DNA of 58,652 nucleotides from Streptomyces sp. NRRL WC-3618 (GTDB lineage Bacteria; Actinomycetota; Actinomycetes; Streptomycetales; Streptomycetaceae). Both the position numbers and the translations under genes were made by a program. Of this stretch, positions 46,698 through 54,528 are shown piece by piece. The DNA is taken from assembly GCF_001280005.1 (NCBI RefSeq), contig NZ_LGDW01000393.1, positions 1 through 58,652 on the forward strand, written 5' to 3'. Under the pieces are notes generated by a model. It was not told where the DNA came from. It saw nothing but the letters and a program-made list of their open reading frames with translations, and made no database searches. Within the stretch, counting starts at the first letter, position 1. Each line of letters opens with the position of its first letter.

Positions 46698-47306
46698 TCA
46701 GCGGGCTCTGTTGAGGGTCTGCAGAGCCGCCTTGAGCAACTGGCCCACCTGGGGCGTGCCTTCGGCGGCCTCGGCCTGGGGTGTTACGGCGGCCACCGCC
46801 TCGTCGGCCTCACGCGTCGCGTACCCGAGGCCGATCAGGGCCGCGTGCAGTTGGTCGCGCCAGCCGGCGGTGACCGGGGAGCCGATGGCGGGGGCGGTGC
46901 CGAGGGGGGCGCCGAGGCGGTCCTTGAGCTCCAACAGGAGCTTCTGGGCGCCCCTCTTGCCGATGCCGGGTACGGCGATCAGCGCCTTCTCGTCCGCCGT
47001 GGCCACCGCGCGGCGCAGGGCGTCGGGTGAGTGGACGGCCAGCATCGCCTGGGCGAGGCGGGGGCCGACGCCGCTCGCGGTCTGGAGCAGCTCGAAGGTC
47101 TGCCGCTCGTCGTCGTCGACGAAGCCGTACAGGGTCAGGGAGTCCTCGCGGACGACCAGGGATGTGGCGAGTCTGGCCTGCTGTCCCAACCGGAGGCCGG
47201 AGAGGGTGTTGGGTGCGCACTGGACGGCGATGCCGATGCCACCCACTTCGACCACCGCGGAGTCGGGGGCGAGGGCGGCGACCGGGCCGCTGACGAAGGC
47301 GATCAT
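46698..47306 (-). CDS. ruvA: Holliday junction-binding protein RuvA
   Basis: Tetrameric Holliday-junction binder. It is 202 aa from ATG 47306 ([20 protein letters not shown]), overlapping the ruvC stop (ATGA). OB-fold N-terminus, two helix-hairpin-helix motifs ([34 protein letters not shown]), and a C-terminal domain that contacts RuvB ([20 protein letters not shown]). Longer upstream open frames overlap ruvC and are rejected. Confidence 0.97.
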   Translation of the reverse strand: MIAFVSGPVAALAPDSAVVEVGGIGIAVQCAPNTLSGLRLGQQARLATSLVVREDSLTLYGFVDDDERQTFELLQTASGVGPRLAQAMLAVHSPDALRRAVATADEKALIAVPGIGKRGAQKLLLELKDRLGAPLGTAPAIGSPVTAGWRDQLHAALIGLGYATREADEAVAAVTPQAEAAEGTPQVGQLLKAALQTLNRAR

Positions 47307-47941
47307 GCGGGGCGGCCTTTCGGGGCGGGTGCTGTGGTCGAAACGGAGGTCGATGCGGACGTCGATACGGAAGTGGCAGTCGAGACAGGCGCGTTGGCCT
47401 GCGCTTTGTGGAGGGCGACCGCCTGTTGGAGCCGGTTCTGTGCGACGGCCTGTTGAAGGCGCGTCTGGGCGGGGGCGCGCCAGATGTGGCAGATCGCGAG
47501 TGCGAGGGCGTCGGCGGCGTCGGCCGGCTTGGGCGGCGCGGCGAGCCGGAGCAGCCGGGTCACCATCGCGCCGACCTGGGCCTTGTCCGCGCGTCCGCTG
47601 CCGGTGACGGCGGCCTTGACCTCGCTGGGGGTGTGCAGTGCGACGGGGATCCCGCGCCGCGCCGCGCACAGCATCGCGACGGCACTGGCCTGGGCCGTGC
47701 CCATCACCGTACGGACGTTGTGCTGGCTGAACACCCGCTCCACGGCGACGAATTCGGGCCGATGTTCGTCGAGCCACTGCTCGATGCCCTGCTCGATGGC
47801 GACAAGGCGCAGCCCCAGTTCGGCATCCGCCGGTGTGCGTACGACGCCGACGCCGATCATCGTCAGCGGGCGCCCGGCGACCCCCTCGACGACACCGACC
47901 CCGCATCGGGTCAGTCCCGGGTCAACTCCCAGTACGCGCAC
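47303..47941 (-). CDS. ruvC: Crossover junction endodeoxyribonuclease RuvC with a low-complexity C-terminal tail
   Basis: Resolves Holliday junctions. It is 212 aa from GTG 47941 ([19 protein letters not shown]), with GAGGGG 7-8 nt upstream. Catalytic Asp7 is followed by [11 protein letters not shown] (Glu) and [12 protein letters not shown] (acidic pair). After about residue 160 the tail repeats [16 protein letters not shown] and continues with Ser/Thr/Val repeats ([15 protein letters not shown]). The tail is not needed in other RuvC proteins and is an extension here. Confidence 0.95.
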   Translation of the reverse strand: MRVLGVDPGLTRCGVGVVEGVAGRPLTMIGVGVVRTPADAELGLRLVAIEQGIEQWLDEHRPEFVAVERVFSQHNVRTVMGTAQASAVAMLCAARRGIPVALHTPSEVKAAVTGSGRADKAQVGAMVTRLLRLAAPPKPADAADALALAICHIWRAPAQTRLQQAVAQNRLQQAVALHKAQANAPVSTATSVSTSASTSVSTTAPAPKGRPA

Positions 47942-48022
47942 CCGCCCACCCCTCAGTCCGGTCGCGGTCCCTCGACGGTGATCTTTGACTGCCGCCAGGC
48001 TATCCGCTGCCACTGACAACAG

Positions 48023-48058
48023 CGGCGGGCCGGTAGGACGTGTCCCACCGGCCCGCCG
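48023..48058 (-). terminator. yebC terminator hairpin
   Basis: CGGCGGGCCGGT (48023-48034) with ACCGGCCCGCCG (48047-48058); the inner GGAC/GTCC pairs extend it. It starts 35 nt past the yebC stop and before ruvC. Confidence 0.8.
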
Positions 48059-48093
48059 GAACCGCTCGCCCTGGGCGGGCTCTCGCGGCAGTG

Positions 48094-48846
48094 CTATGCG
48101 TCGACCTTCTCCATGACCTCGTCGCTGACGTCGAAGTTGGCGAAGACGTTCTGCACGTCGTCGCTGTCCTCCAGCGCGTCGATCAGCTTGAAGATCTTCC
48201 TGGCGCCGTCCTCGTCCAGCTCGACCTGCATGGTCGGGACGAAGTTGGCGTCGGCGGAGTCGTAGTCGATGCCGCCTTCCTGGAGCGCGGTGCGCACCGC
48301 GACCAGGTCGGTTGCCTCGGAGATGACCTCGAAGGACTCACCGAGGTCGTTGACCTCCTCGGCACCGGCTTCCAGCACGGCACCCAGGACGTCGTCCTCG
48401 GTCAGCTCACCCTTGGGAACGACGATGACGCCCTTGCGGTTGAACAGGTACGAGACGGAGCCGGGGTCGGCCATGTTCCCGCCGTTGCGGGTCATGGCGA
48501 CGCGGACGTCCGAGGCGGCGCGGTTGCGGTTGTCGGTGAGGCACTCGATGAGCACCGCGACACCGTTGGGGCCGTAACCCTCGTACATGATCGTCTCGTA
48601 GTCGGCGCCACCGGCTTCGAGGCCGGCGCCGCGCTTGACGGCGGAGTCGATGTTCTTGTTCGGAACCGAGCTCTTCTTGGCCTTCTGGATGGCGTCGAAA
48701 AGCGTGGGGTTACCGGACGGGTCGGCTCCGCCCGTGCGTGCCGCAACCTCGATGTTCTTGATCATCTTCGCGAAGAGCTTGCCGCGCTTGGCGTCGATCA
48801 CGGCCTTCTTGTGCTTCGTCGTAGCCCATTTAGAGTGGCCGGACAT
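48094..48846 (-). CDS. YebC/PmpR-family translation/transcription regulator
   Basis: 250-aa member of the YebC family, which binds DNA in some species and has recently been linked to relieving ribosome stalling at proline stretches (family knowledge). N-terminus [22 protein letters not shown] is the family signature, followed by [19 protein letters not shown] and the acidic C-terminal domain ([20 protein letters not shown]). The yebC-ruvC proximity is conserved widely. In-frame ATG at 48846. Confidence 0.95.
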   Translation of the reverse strand: MSGHSKWATTKHKKAVIDAKRGKLFAKMIKNIEVAARTGGADPSGNPTLFDAIQKAKKSSVPNKNIDSAVKRGAGLEAGGADYETIMYEGYGPNGVAVLIECLTDNRNRAASDVRVAMTRNGGNMADPGSVSYLFNRKGVIVVPKGELTEDDVLGAVLEAGAEEVNDLGESFEVISEATDLVAVRTALQEGGIDYDSADANFVPTMQVELDEDGARKIFKLIDALEDSDDVQNVFANFDVSDEVMEKVDA

Positions 48847-48894
48847 CTGCCTGTCTCCTTCGCGTAACCCATCTCTGTACGAACCCCAGAGATC

Positions 48895-49536
48895 CTACAA
48901 GGACTCGGCTGTACGGTCCGCGCGCGCGGTACGCGCGATGTCGGCCCGCACGATGTCGACGAACAGGGAGTGCACACGGTGGTCGCCGGTCAGTTCCGGG
49001 TGGAACGACGTGGCGAGCGCGTTGCCCTGGCGTACGGCGACGATGTGACCGGCGTGCTCGGCGAGCACCTCGGCCTCGGCGCCCACGGACTCGACCCAGG
49101 GGGCACGGATGAAGATGCCCTCCACGGGGTCGCCCTCGACGCCCTTCACGTCGACCGCCGCTTCGAAGGACTCGTTCTGGCGTCCGAAGGCGTTGCGGCG
49201 CACGATCATGTCGATGCCGCCGACGGTCTCCTGGCCCGAGCGCGGGTCGAGGATCTTGTCGGCGAGCATGATCATGCCGGCGCAGGTGCCGTAGACGGGC
49301 ATTCCGGCGCGCACGCGCGCGCGAAGGGGCTCCATCACGCCGAAGAGGACGGCCAGTTTGGAGATGGTGGTGGACTCGCCGCCGGGGATGATCAGGCCAT
49401 CCACCTCGGCGAGTTCCTCGGCGCGCCGCACCGGCCTGGCCAGGGCGTCCGCCTCGGCCAGGGCGATCAGGTGCTCCTGTACGTCGCCCTGGAGGGCCAG
49501 GACGCCTACGACAGGGGTGTCGTACATGCGTGACAT
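48895..49536 (-). CDS. pdxT: Pyridoxal 5'-phosphate synthase glutaminase subunit
   Basis: Releases ammonia from glutamine for PdxS. 213 aa from ATG 49536 (an ATG at 49527 is an alternative), 5 nt past the pdxS stop. The class I glutaminase triad is visible: Cys in [10 protein letters not shown] near residue 82, and His/Glu in [21 protein letters not shown] is the family signature. It is translated after pdxS, so the two subunits are co-expressed. Confidence 0.96.
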   Translation of the reverse strand: MSRMYDTPVVGVLALQGDVQEHLIALAEADALARPVRRAEELAEVDGLIIPGGESTTISKLAVLFGVMEPLRARVRAGMPVYGTCAGMIMLADKILDPRSGQETVGGIDMIVRRNAFGRQNESFEAAVDVKGVEGDPVEGIFIRAPWVESVGAEAEVLAEHAGHIVAVRQGNALATSFHPELTGDHRVHSLFVDIVRADIARTARADRTAESL

Positions 49537-49541
49537 GGGTA

Positions 49542-50456
49542 CTACCAGCCCCGGTTCGCGTAGCGCTCGGCTTCGGGGAGGGTGTCGCAGTTGATGCCGA
49601 CCATGGCCTCGCCGAGGTTGCGGGAAGCGTCCGCGATGATCTTCGGGTCGTCGTAGAAGGTGGTCGCCTTCACGATGGCGGCGGCGCGCTTGGCGGGGTC
49701 GCCCGACTTGAAGATGCCGGAGCCGACGAAGACGCCCTCGGCGCCCAGCTGACGCATGAGCGCGGCGTCGGCGGGGGTCGCCACACCGCCGGCGGAGAAC
49801 AGCACGACCGGCAGCTTGCCGAGTTCGGCGACCTCCTGGACGAGCTCATACGGAGCGCGCAGGTCCTTGGCGGCGGCGTACAGCTCGTTGTTGTCGTAGC
49901 CGCGCAGGCGGGCGATCTCGTTCTTGATCTGCCGCAGGTGGCGGACGGCCTCGACGACGTTGCCGGTGCCGGCCTCGCCCTTGGAGCGGATCATCGCCGC
50001 GCCCTCGGCGATACGGCGCAGGGCTTCACCGAGGTTGGTGGCACCGCAGACGAAGGGGGTGGTGAACGCCCACTTGTCGGAGTGGTTGACCTCGTCGGCG
50101 GGGGTGAGCACCTCGGACTCGTCGATGTAGTCGACGCCGAGGGACTGCAGGACCTGGGCCTCGACGAAGTGACCGATGCGGGACTTCGCCATGACCGGGA
50201 TGGACACGGCCTCGATGATGCCCTCGATCATGTCCGGGTCGGACATACGGGCCACGCCGCCGTCCTTGCGGATGTCCGCCGGGACACGCTCCAGGGCCAT
50301 GACGGCGACGGCGCCGGCGTCCTCGGCGATCTTGGCCTGCTCGGCGTTGACCACGTCCATGATCACACCGCCCTTGAGCTGCTCGGCCATGCCGCGCTTC
50401 ACGCGGGCGGTGCCGGTTTCGGGCGTCTGGGCGGAGTTGGAGAGCGTGCTGGACAC
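49542..50456 (-). CDS. pdxS: Pyridoxal 5'-phosphate synthase subunit PdxS
   Basis: Makes PLP from ribose 5-phosphate, glyceraldehyde 3-phosphate and ammonia. The 304-aa barrel protein shows [20 protein letters not shown] at the N-terminus, [17 protein letters not shown] with a catalytic Lys region, [16 protein letters not shown], and phosphate-binding [18 protein letters not shown] start at 50456. First of the pdxS-pdxT-yebC set. Confidence 0.97.
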   Translation of the reverse strand: MSSTLSNSAQTPETGTARVKRGMAEQLKGGVIMDVVNAEQAKIAEDAGAVAVMALERVPADIRKDGGVARMSDPDMIEGIIEAVSIPVMAKSRIGHFVEAQVLQSLGVDYIDESEVLTPADEVNHSDKWAFTTPFVCGATNLGEALRRIAEGAAMIRSKGEAGTGNVVEAVRHLRQIKNEIARLRGYDNNELYAAAKDLRAPYELVQEVAELGKLPVVLFSAGGVATPADAALMRQLGAEGVFVGSGIFKSGDPAKRAAAIVKATTFYDDPKIIADASRNLGEAMVGINCDTLPEAERYANRGW

Positions 50457-50573
50457 GGTTTGACCTCACTCGGTGAAAGAGGGTTGCTGCAGTAGTGAGG
50501 AAACGTGAGGGGTGCAGGCCACAGCAAGGGCCAATGGGGAGCCGGTGGATCGTTTTCGCCCCCGCCGCCCCTT

Positions 50574-50653
50574 CCCGTCCCGGGGGGCTGCCGCCCCCAG
50601 ACCCCCGCTTCGGCCCCGAAGGGGCCCCGCTCCTCAAACGCCGGACGGGCTGA
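50574..50653 (-). repeat. Dispersed intergenic repeat, copy B
   Basis: Minus-strand copy of the same module order as 19657-19738: CAGCCCGTCCGGCGTTTGA, GGCCCCTTCGGGGCC, GCGGGGGTCTGGGGGCGGCAGCC and GGGACGGG. It is inverted relative to copy C and 6 nt away from it. Confidence 0.8.
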
Positions 50654-50684
50654 GTGGTTTCAGCCCGTCCGGCGTTTGAGGAGC
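50629..50684. terminator. Head-to-head repeat hairpin downstream of the LemA-like gene
   Basis: Copies B and C meet as a perfect 25-bp inverted repeat: 50629-50653 with 50660-50684, loop GTGGTT, arm start GCTCCTCAAACGCCGG. It could end transcription from the LemA-like gene (stop 50731) on the minus strand. Confidence 0.7.
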
Positions 50685-50721
50685 GGGGGTTCGGGGGCGG
50701 CGCCCCCGAGCACGGGACGGG
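50660..50721 (+). repeat. Dispersed intergenic repeat, copy C
   Basis: Plus-strand copy beginning TCAGCCCGTCCGGCGTTTGA, then GGGGTTCGGGGGCGGCGCC and GGGACGGG; shorter than copies A and B by about 20 nt. Confidence 0.8.
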
Positions 50722-50730
50722 AAGACCGCC

Positions 50731-51276
50731 TTATGTCGGCGCCCGTTCCGCCAGTGCCGTCGGGGGCTCGTCGTCCATTTCGAAGGCCAGCGGAAACGGC
50801 GCGTGCCCCGCCAGCCGGAACCACCGCACCTTCCGATGCCGCCGCAACGCCCGCGCCGCCCGCACCGCGTCATTGTGGAACCGCCGCGCCATCGGCACCC
50901 GGATCACCGCCTCGGTCAGCTCACCCGCCGCGGCCTCCCCGCCGGGAGCCTCCCGTACCGCCTCGACCTGCCCCGCCTCCGCGAAGACGGCCCGCAACGC
51001 CTGGCTCAGCTCGCTCTCGGCGACCTCCCGCTGCTCCTCCTCGGCCTGCCGCGCGGCGTGTGCCGCCTCGTACAGCACGATCGAGGCGGCCGGGTCGAGG
51101 ACGCCCGACGTCGCCAACTCCTGGGCGACGGAAGCCCGGCGCAGCAACTGCGCGTCGAGACCCGCGCGCGTGGCGTCGATGCGGGCGTGCAGACGGTCGA
51201 GCCGCCCGGCGGTCCAGCTCAGGTAGAGGCCGATCGCGACGAGCCCGACGATGATCCAGATGAGGGTTGCGGTCAC
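50731..51276 (-). CDS. LemA-like membrane protein, function unknown
   Basis: 181 aa from GTG 51276 (TATLIWIIVGLVAIGLYL); TTG at 51285 would add three residues. One N-terminal membrane helix is followed by LemA-like helices: GRLDRLHARIDATRAGLDAQ and RRFHNDAVRAARALRRHR. The C-terminus ends in FEMDDEPP, a common end in this group. It sits 73 nt downstream of the PimA-type gene; in Mycobacterium a Nudix gene occupies a neighbouring position (recollection). Possibly linked to envelope lipid synthesis, but by position only. Confidence 0.75.
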   Translation of the reverse strand: MTATLIWIIVGLVAIGLYLSWTAGRLDRLHARIDATRAGLDAQLLRRASVAQELATSGVLDPAASIVLYEAAHAARQAEEEQREVAESELSQALRAVFAEAGQVEAVREAPGGEAAAGELTEAVIRVPMARRFHNDAVRAARALRRHRKVRWFRLAGHAPFPLAFEMDDEPPTALAERAPT

Positions 51277-51349
51277 GGGCGGCAAGGCTACCGTTCACCG
51301 GCGCCGCTCCCTCGTCCCCCGTCCCCCATCCCCGTGGACGACGCCTCGT

Positions 51350-52516
51350 TCAGTCCCGCGCCAGCCCCAGCCGCGCCCGCAGTCCCGTCGCCGTCCGCTC
51401 GTCCGCCGCGACGGCTGTCGTGCCGTCCGTCACCGTCTCGTACACGGACAGGATGTCCGCCCCCACCGTCGACCAGTCGAACCGCCGCACATGGGCGCTG
51501 CCCCGCTCCCGCAGCTCGGCGCGGCGAACCGGGTCACCCAGGAGCCGTACGGCCGCGTCGGCCAGAGCGTCCGCGTCCTCGTTCGGGAAGAGCTCGCCCG
51601 CCGTTCCGTGGTCCAGGACCTGGGCGAAGGCGTCGAGGTCGGCGGCGAGCACCGGCGCGCCCGCCGACAGCGCCTCGACCAGGATGATCCCGAAGCTCTC
51701 CCCGCCGGTGTTGGGGGCGATGTACACGTCCACGCTGCGCAGCAGCCGTGCCTTGTCCTCGTCGCTGACCATGCCGAGGAACTCGACGCGCGAGCGCAGC
51801 TCCGGCGCCAGACCCTCCACCGCCTCCTCCTCGTCGCCCTTGCCAGCGACCAGCAGCCTGGTCTCGGGACGCGCGGCGAGGATCTTCGGAAGCGCCTTCA
51901 TGAGGACCGGCAGACCCTTGCGGGGTTCGTTGATGCGGCCGATGAAGCCGATCGTGGCGCCCTGCCACTCGGGCTTCGGCTCGGCACCGGCGAAGGAGTC
52001 GACGTCAACGCCGTTCGGGATGACGACCGCGTCGCCGCCCAGGTGTTCCACCAGCGTGCGCCGGGCGTACTCGCTCACCGCGATCCGGGCGCTGATCTTC
52101 TCCAGGGCGGCCTGGAGGATCGAGTACGCGGCGAGCATGGCGCGGGAGCGCGGGTTCGAGGTGTGGAAGGTGGCCACGATCGGGCCCTGTGCCGCCCAGC
52201 AGGCCAGCAGGCCCAGCGAGGGCGACGCCGGCTCGTGGATGTGGATCACGTCGAACTCGCCGTCGTGCAGCCACCGTCGCACCCGGGCCGCCGACAGGAA
52301 GCCGAAGTTCAGCCGGGCCACCGAACCGTTGTACGGCACCGGGACGGCGCGGCCGGCCGACACGACGTACGGCGGAAGAGGGGTGTCGTCGTCGGCGGGG
52401 GCGAGGACGGAGACCTCGTGGCCCAGGCGGATGAAGTAGTCGGCCAGATCCCGGATGTGGAACTGGACGCCGCCCGGCACATCCCAGGAGTACGGGCAGA
52501 CGATACCGATCTTCAC
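51350..52516 (-). CDS. pimA: GT4 glycosyltransferase, phosphatidylinositol alpha-mannosyltransferase type (PimA-like)
   Basis: Likely adds mannose from GDP-mannose to phosphatidylinositol at the inner membrane. It is 388 aa from GTG 52516 (KIGIVCPYSWDVPGGVQFH), overlapping the acyltransferase stop as GTGA. N-terminal GPGGVQ-type substrate site, FDVIHIHEPASPSLG, VATFHTSNPRSRA, and the C-terminal donor site FIGRINEPRKGLPVL and ESFGIILVEALSAGAPV. Gene order (pgsA-acyltransferase-pimA) matches the mycobacterial PIM cluster. Confidence 0.9.
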   Translation of the reverse strand: MKIGIVCPYSWDVPGGVQFHIRDLADYFIRLGHEVSVLAPADDDTPLPPYVVSAGRAVPVPYNGSVARLNFGFLSAARVRRWLHDGEFDVIHIHEPASPSLGLLACWAAQGPIVATFHTSNPRSRAMLAAYSILQAALEKISARIAVSEYARRTLVEHLGGDAVVIPNGVDVDSFAGAEPKPEWQGATIGFIGRINEPRKGLPVLMKALPKILAARPETRLLVAGKGDEEEAVEGLAPELRSRVEFLGMVSDEDKARLLRSVDVYIAPNTGGESFGIILVEALSAGAPVLAADLDAFAQVLDHGTAGELFPNEDADALADAAVRLLGDPVRRAELRERGSAHVRRFDWSTVGADILSVYETVTDGTTAVAADERTATGLRARLGLARD

Positions 52517-53502
52517 AAGGTCCCCTTCCCGGGGTCCCGCACGACGTCCTTCGCGGTTCCGGTGCTGTTGTCCGGGCTTCTGTCCGGGCTCTGCGCCGGA
52601 ACCTTCGCGGGGTCGAGATCCGCGATCCACAGCCGCTGAAGCATGTGCCAGTCCTCCGGGTGGTCGGCGATTCCCGTGGCGAAGGCGTCGGCCAGCGCCT
52701 GTGTCATGACAGACGTCTTCTCGGCCTTCGTACCTGTCTCGGGCAGCTCGATCGGGGGATGAACACGTCCGCGCATGGTCGGTGAGTCGTCGTACCACAG
52801 GGTGACGGGGAGCAGGAGCGCGCCGGTCTGCTGGGCGAGCAGGGCCGGACCGGCCGGCATCCGGGCCGCGTCGCCGAAGAACTTCACCTCGACGCCCGAG
52901 GCGGACAGGTCCCGGTCGGCGACCAGGCAGACCAGGCCGCCGTCCCGCAGCCGCCGCGCCAGGGTGCCGAACGCGGTGCCGCCGCTGTGCGGCAGGACCT
53001 CCATGCCCAGGCCCTCGCGATAGGCGACGAAACGGTCGTAGAGCGTCTCCGGCTTCAGGCGCTCGGCGACCGTCGTGAACCGTGTCTCCAGCGCCGTGGT
53101 GACCCAGGCACCGGCCAGGTCCCAGTTGCCCAGGTGCGGAAGCGCGACGATCACGCCCCTGCCCGAGGCCAGACCGTCGGTCAGGTGGTGCAGGTCCTGC
53201 GCCTCGAAGCCCGCCCTCACCCGCTCGGGGCTCCACGCCGGGAGCCGGAAGGACTCCATCCAGTAGCGCAGATACGAACGCATGCCCGCGCGGGACAGCT
53301 CGGCGAGCCGCTCCGGTGTCGCGTCGGGCACCACGCGCGCGTAGTTCGACTCGAGCCGTCGTACGCGCTCGCCACGCCGCTTCCAGGCGAGATCGGCGAT
53401 GGTCCGCCCGAGCCGGACGGCGACGGGCTCTGGAAGCCTCTTGACGGCGCTCCAGCCCGCCGCGTACGCACCGTCCGTCAGTCGCCCCCGCAGGTCGCTC
53501 AC
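52513..53502 (-). CDS. Phosphatidylinositol mannoside acyltransferase (PatA/HtrB-type)
   Basis: 329 aa from GTG 53502 (SDLRGRLTDGAYAAGWSAVK), overlapping the pgsA stop as GTGA. The lipid A lauroyl-acyltransferase-like fold has the catalytic HxxxxD in LPHLGNWDLAG near residue 125, VADRDLSASGVEVKFFG, and MPAGPALLAQQTGALLLPV. The C-terminal tail after about residue 295 is polar and low complexity. It likely acylates the mannose of PIMs at the membrane; the substrate is inferred from neighbours. Confidence 0.9.
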   Translation of the reverse strand: MSDLRGRLTDGAYAAGWSAVKRLPEPVAVRLGRTIADLAWKRRGERVRRLESNYARVVPDATPERLAELSRAGMRSYLRYWMESFRLPAWSPERVRAGFEAQDLHHLTDGLASGRGVIVALPHLGNWDLAGAWVTTALETRFTTVAERLKPETLYDRFVAYREGLGMEVLPHSGGTAFGTLARRLRDGGLVCLVADRDLSASGVEVKFFGDAARMPAGPALLAQQTGALLLPVTLWYDDSPTMRGRVHPPIELPETGTKAEKTSVMTQALADAFATGIADHPEDWHMLQRLWIADLDPAKVPAQSPDRSPDNSTGTAKDVVRDPGKGTL

Positions 53503-54188
53503 GACGCCGTCTCGCTGTTCTGAGCGGTGTTCTGGCCGGTGTTCTCGCTCGCGGCCGCCGCGTCCGCCTCCGCGGCCTCCCGGCGGACCGTTACCACACG
53601 CTGGATCAGCGTGACCAGGCTGCCGACGGCGACGATCCACAGCGCGACAGGCAGCAGGTACTGGATGCCGGGCACCCCGAACTTGTGCAGACCCGCGAGG
53701 CCGGCCGCGACCAGCGAGATCACCAGGCGCTCGGCGCGCTCCACCAGGCCGTTGACAGCGACGGGCAGGCCGATCGACTCGCCGCGCGCCTTGGTGTACG
53801 AGACCACCTGGCCGCTGGTCAGACAGAAGATCGAGACCGCGCACAGGACGATGTCGTCGCCGCCGCCCGCGTACCAGAGCGCGAAGCCGCCGAAGACCGC
53901 GCCGTCGGCTACCCGGTCGAGGGTGGAGTCCAGGAAGGCGCCCCAGCGGCTGGAACGGCCCAGCTGGCGTGCCATGTTGCCGTCGACGAGGTCCGAGAAC
54001 ACGAACAGCGTGATGACGACCGTGCCCCAGAAGAGCTCTCCCCTGGGATAGAAGACCAGCGCGCCCGCGATCACTCCGGCGGTGCCGAGGAGCGTGACCG
54101 TGTCGGGACTGACGCCCCGGCGGATGAGAAACGCGGCGAACGGTGTGAGGACACGCGTGAAGAATGCACGCGCGTACTTGTTCAGCAT
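53499..54188 (-). CDS. pgsA: CDP-alcohol phosphotransferase, phosphatidylinositol phosphate synthase type
   Basis: Condenses CDP-diacylglycerol with inositol 1-phosphate in actinobacteria. The 229-aa multi-pass protein carries the full CAP motif: DLVDGNMARQLG, then GAFLDSTLDR, at about residues 66-93. At least five further hydrophobic segments are seen. The first gene of the PIM operon (pgsA, acyltransferase, pimA). A plain PGP synthase role cannot be excluded from sequence alone, but the neighbours favour PI phosphate. Confidence 0.9.
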   Translation of the reverse strand: MLNKYARAFFTRVLTPFAAFLIRRGVSPDTVTLLGTAGVIAGALVFYPRGELFWGTVVITLFVFSDLVDGNMARQLGRSSRWGAFLDSTLDRVADGAVFGGFALWYAGGGDDIVLCAVSIFCLTSGQVVSYTKARGESIGLPVAVNGLVERAERLVISLVAAGLAGLHKFGVPGIQYLLPVALWIVAVGSLVTLIQRVVTVRREAAEADAAAASENTGQNTAQNSETAS

Positions 54189-54528
54189 GGCCTTCCCGAG
54201 GGTCGGTTTCGCCGTGCGGCCCTAGTGGCCACCGGCTGGCCCATCGTAGCCACGCGCGCGCAGGTGCGACGTTCGGGCACCCTCGCCCCGTGTCACGTCC
54301 TGACGGCATCCGGGTCACAGCTGGATGTCAGCGGCACGGATCACCGACCCCTACCCTCACGTATCCTCCCGTACCCCTCCCGTCCGCGCGATCACGTCCG
54401 CCGTATGGACGCACCGTGACACCAGTGCGAAGCTCGAAAGCACCGCGGGCGTCACCGGAGCCGCCATCGCACGCGGATTCGGCACGTCCGCGCCCACAGT
54501 GACCTCACCGTGCACGGGAGGCAGGACC
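54189..54528. other. 340-nt divergent intergenic region
   Basis: Between pgsA (minus) and the EF-G-like gene (plus). No supported gene. A weak dyad TGACGGCATCC...GGATGTCA lies at 54301-54330. Upstream of 54529 there is GGAGG, but no convincing -35/-10 pair could be placed. An open frame back to 54325 extends the GTPase gene only nominally. Confidence 0.55.

Noticed and set aside
52517..53236. Extension of the PimA-type protein upstream to 53236
   Set aside because: It overlaps the acyltransferase gene in another frame; GTG 52516 with a GTGA overlap fits the family N-terminus.
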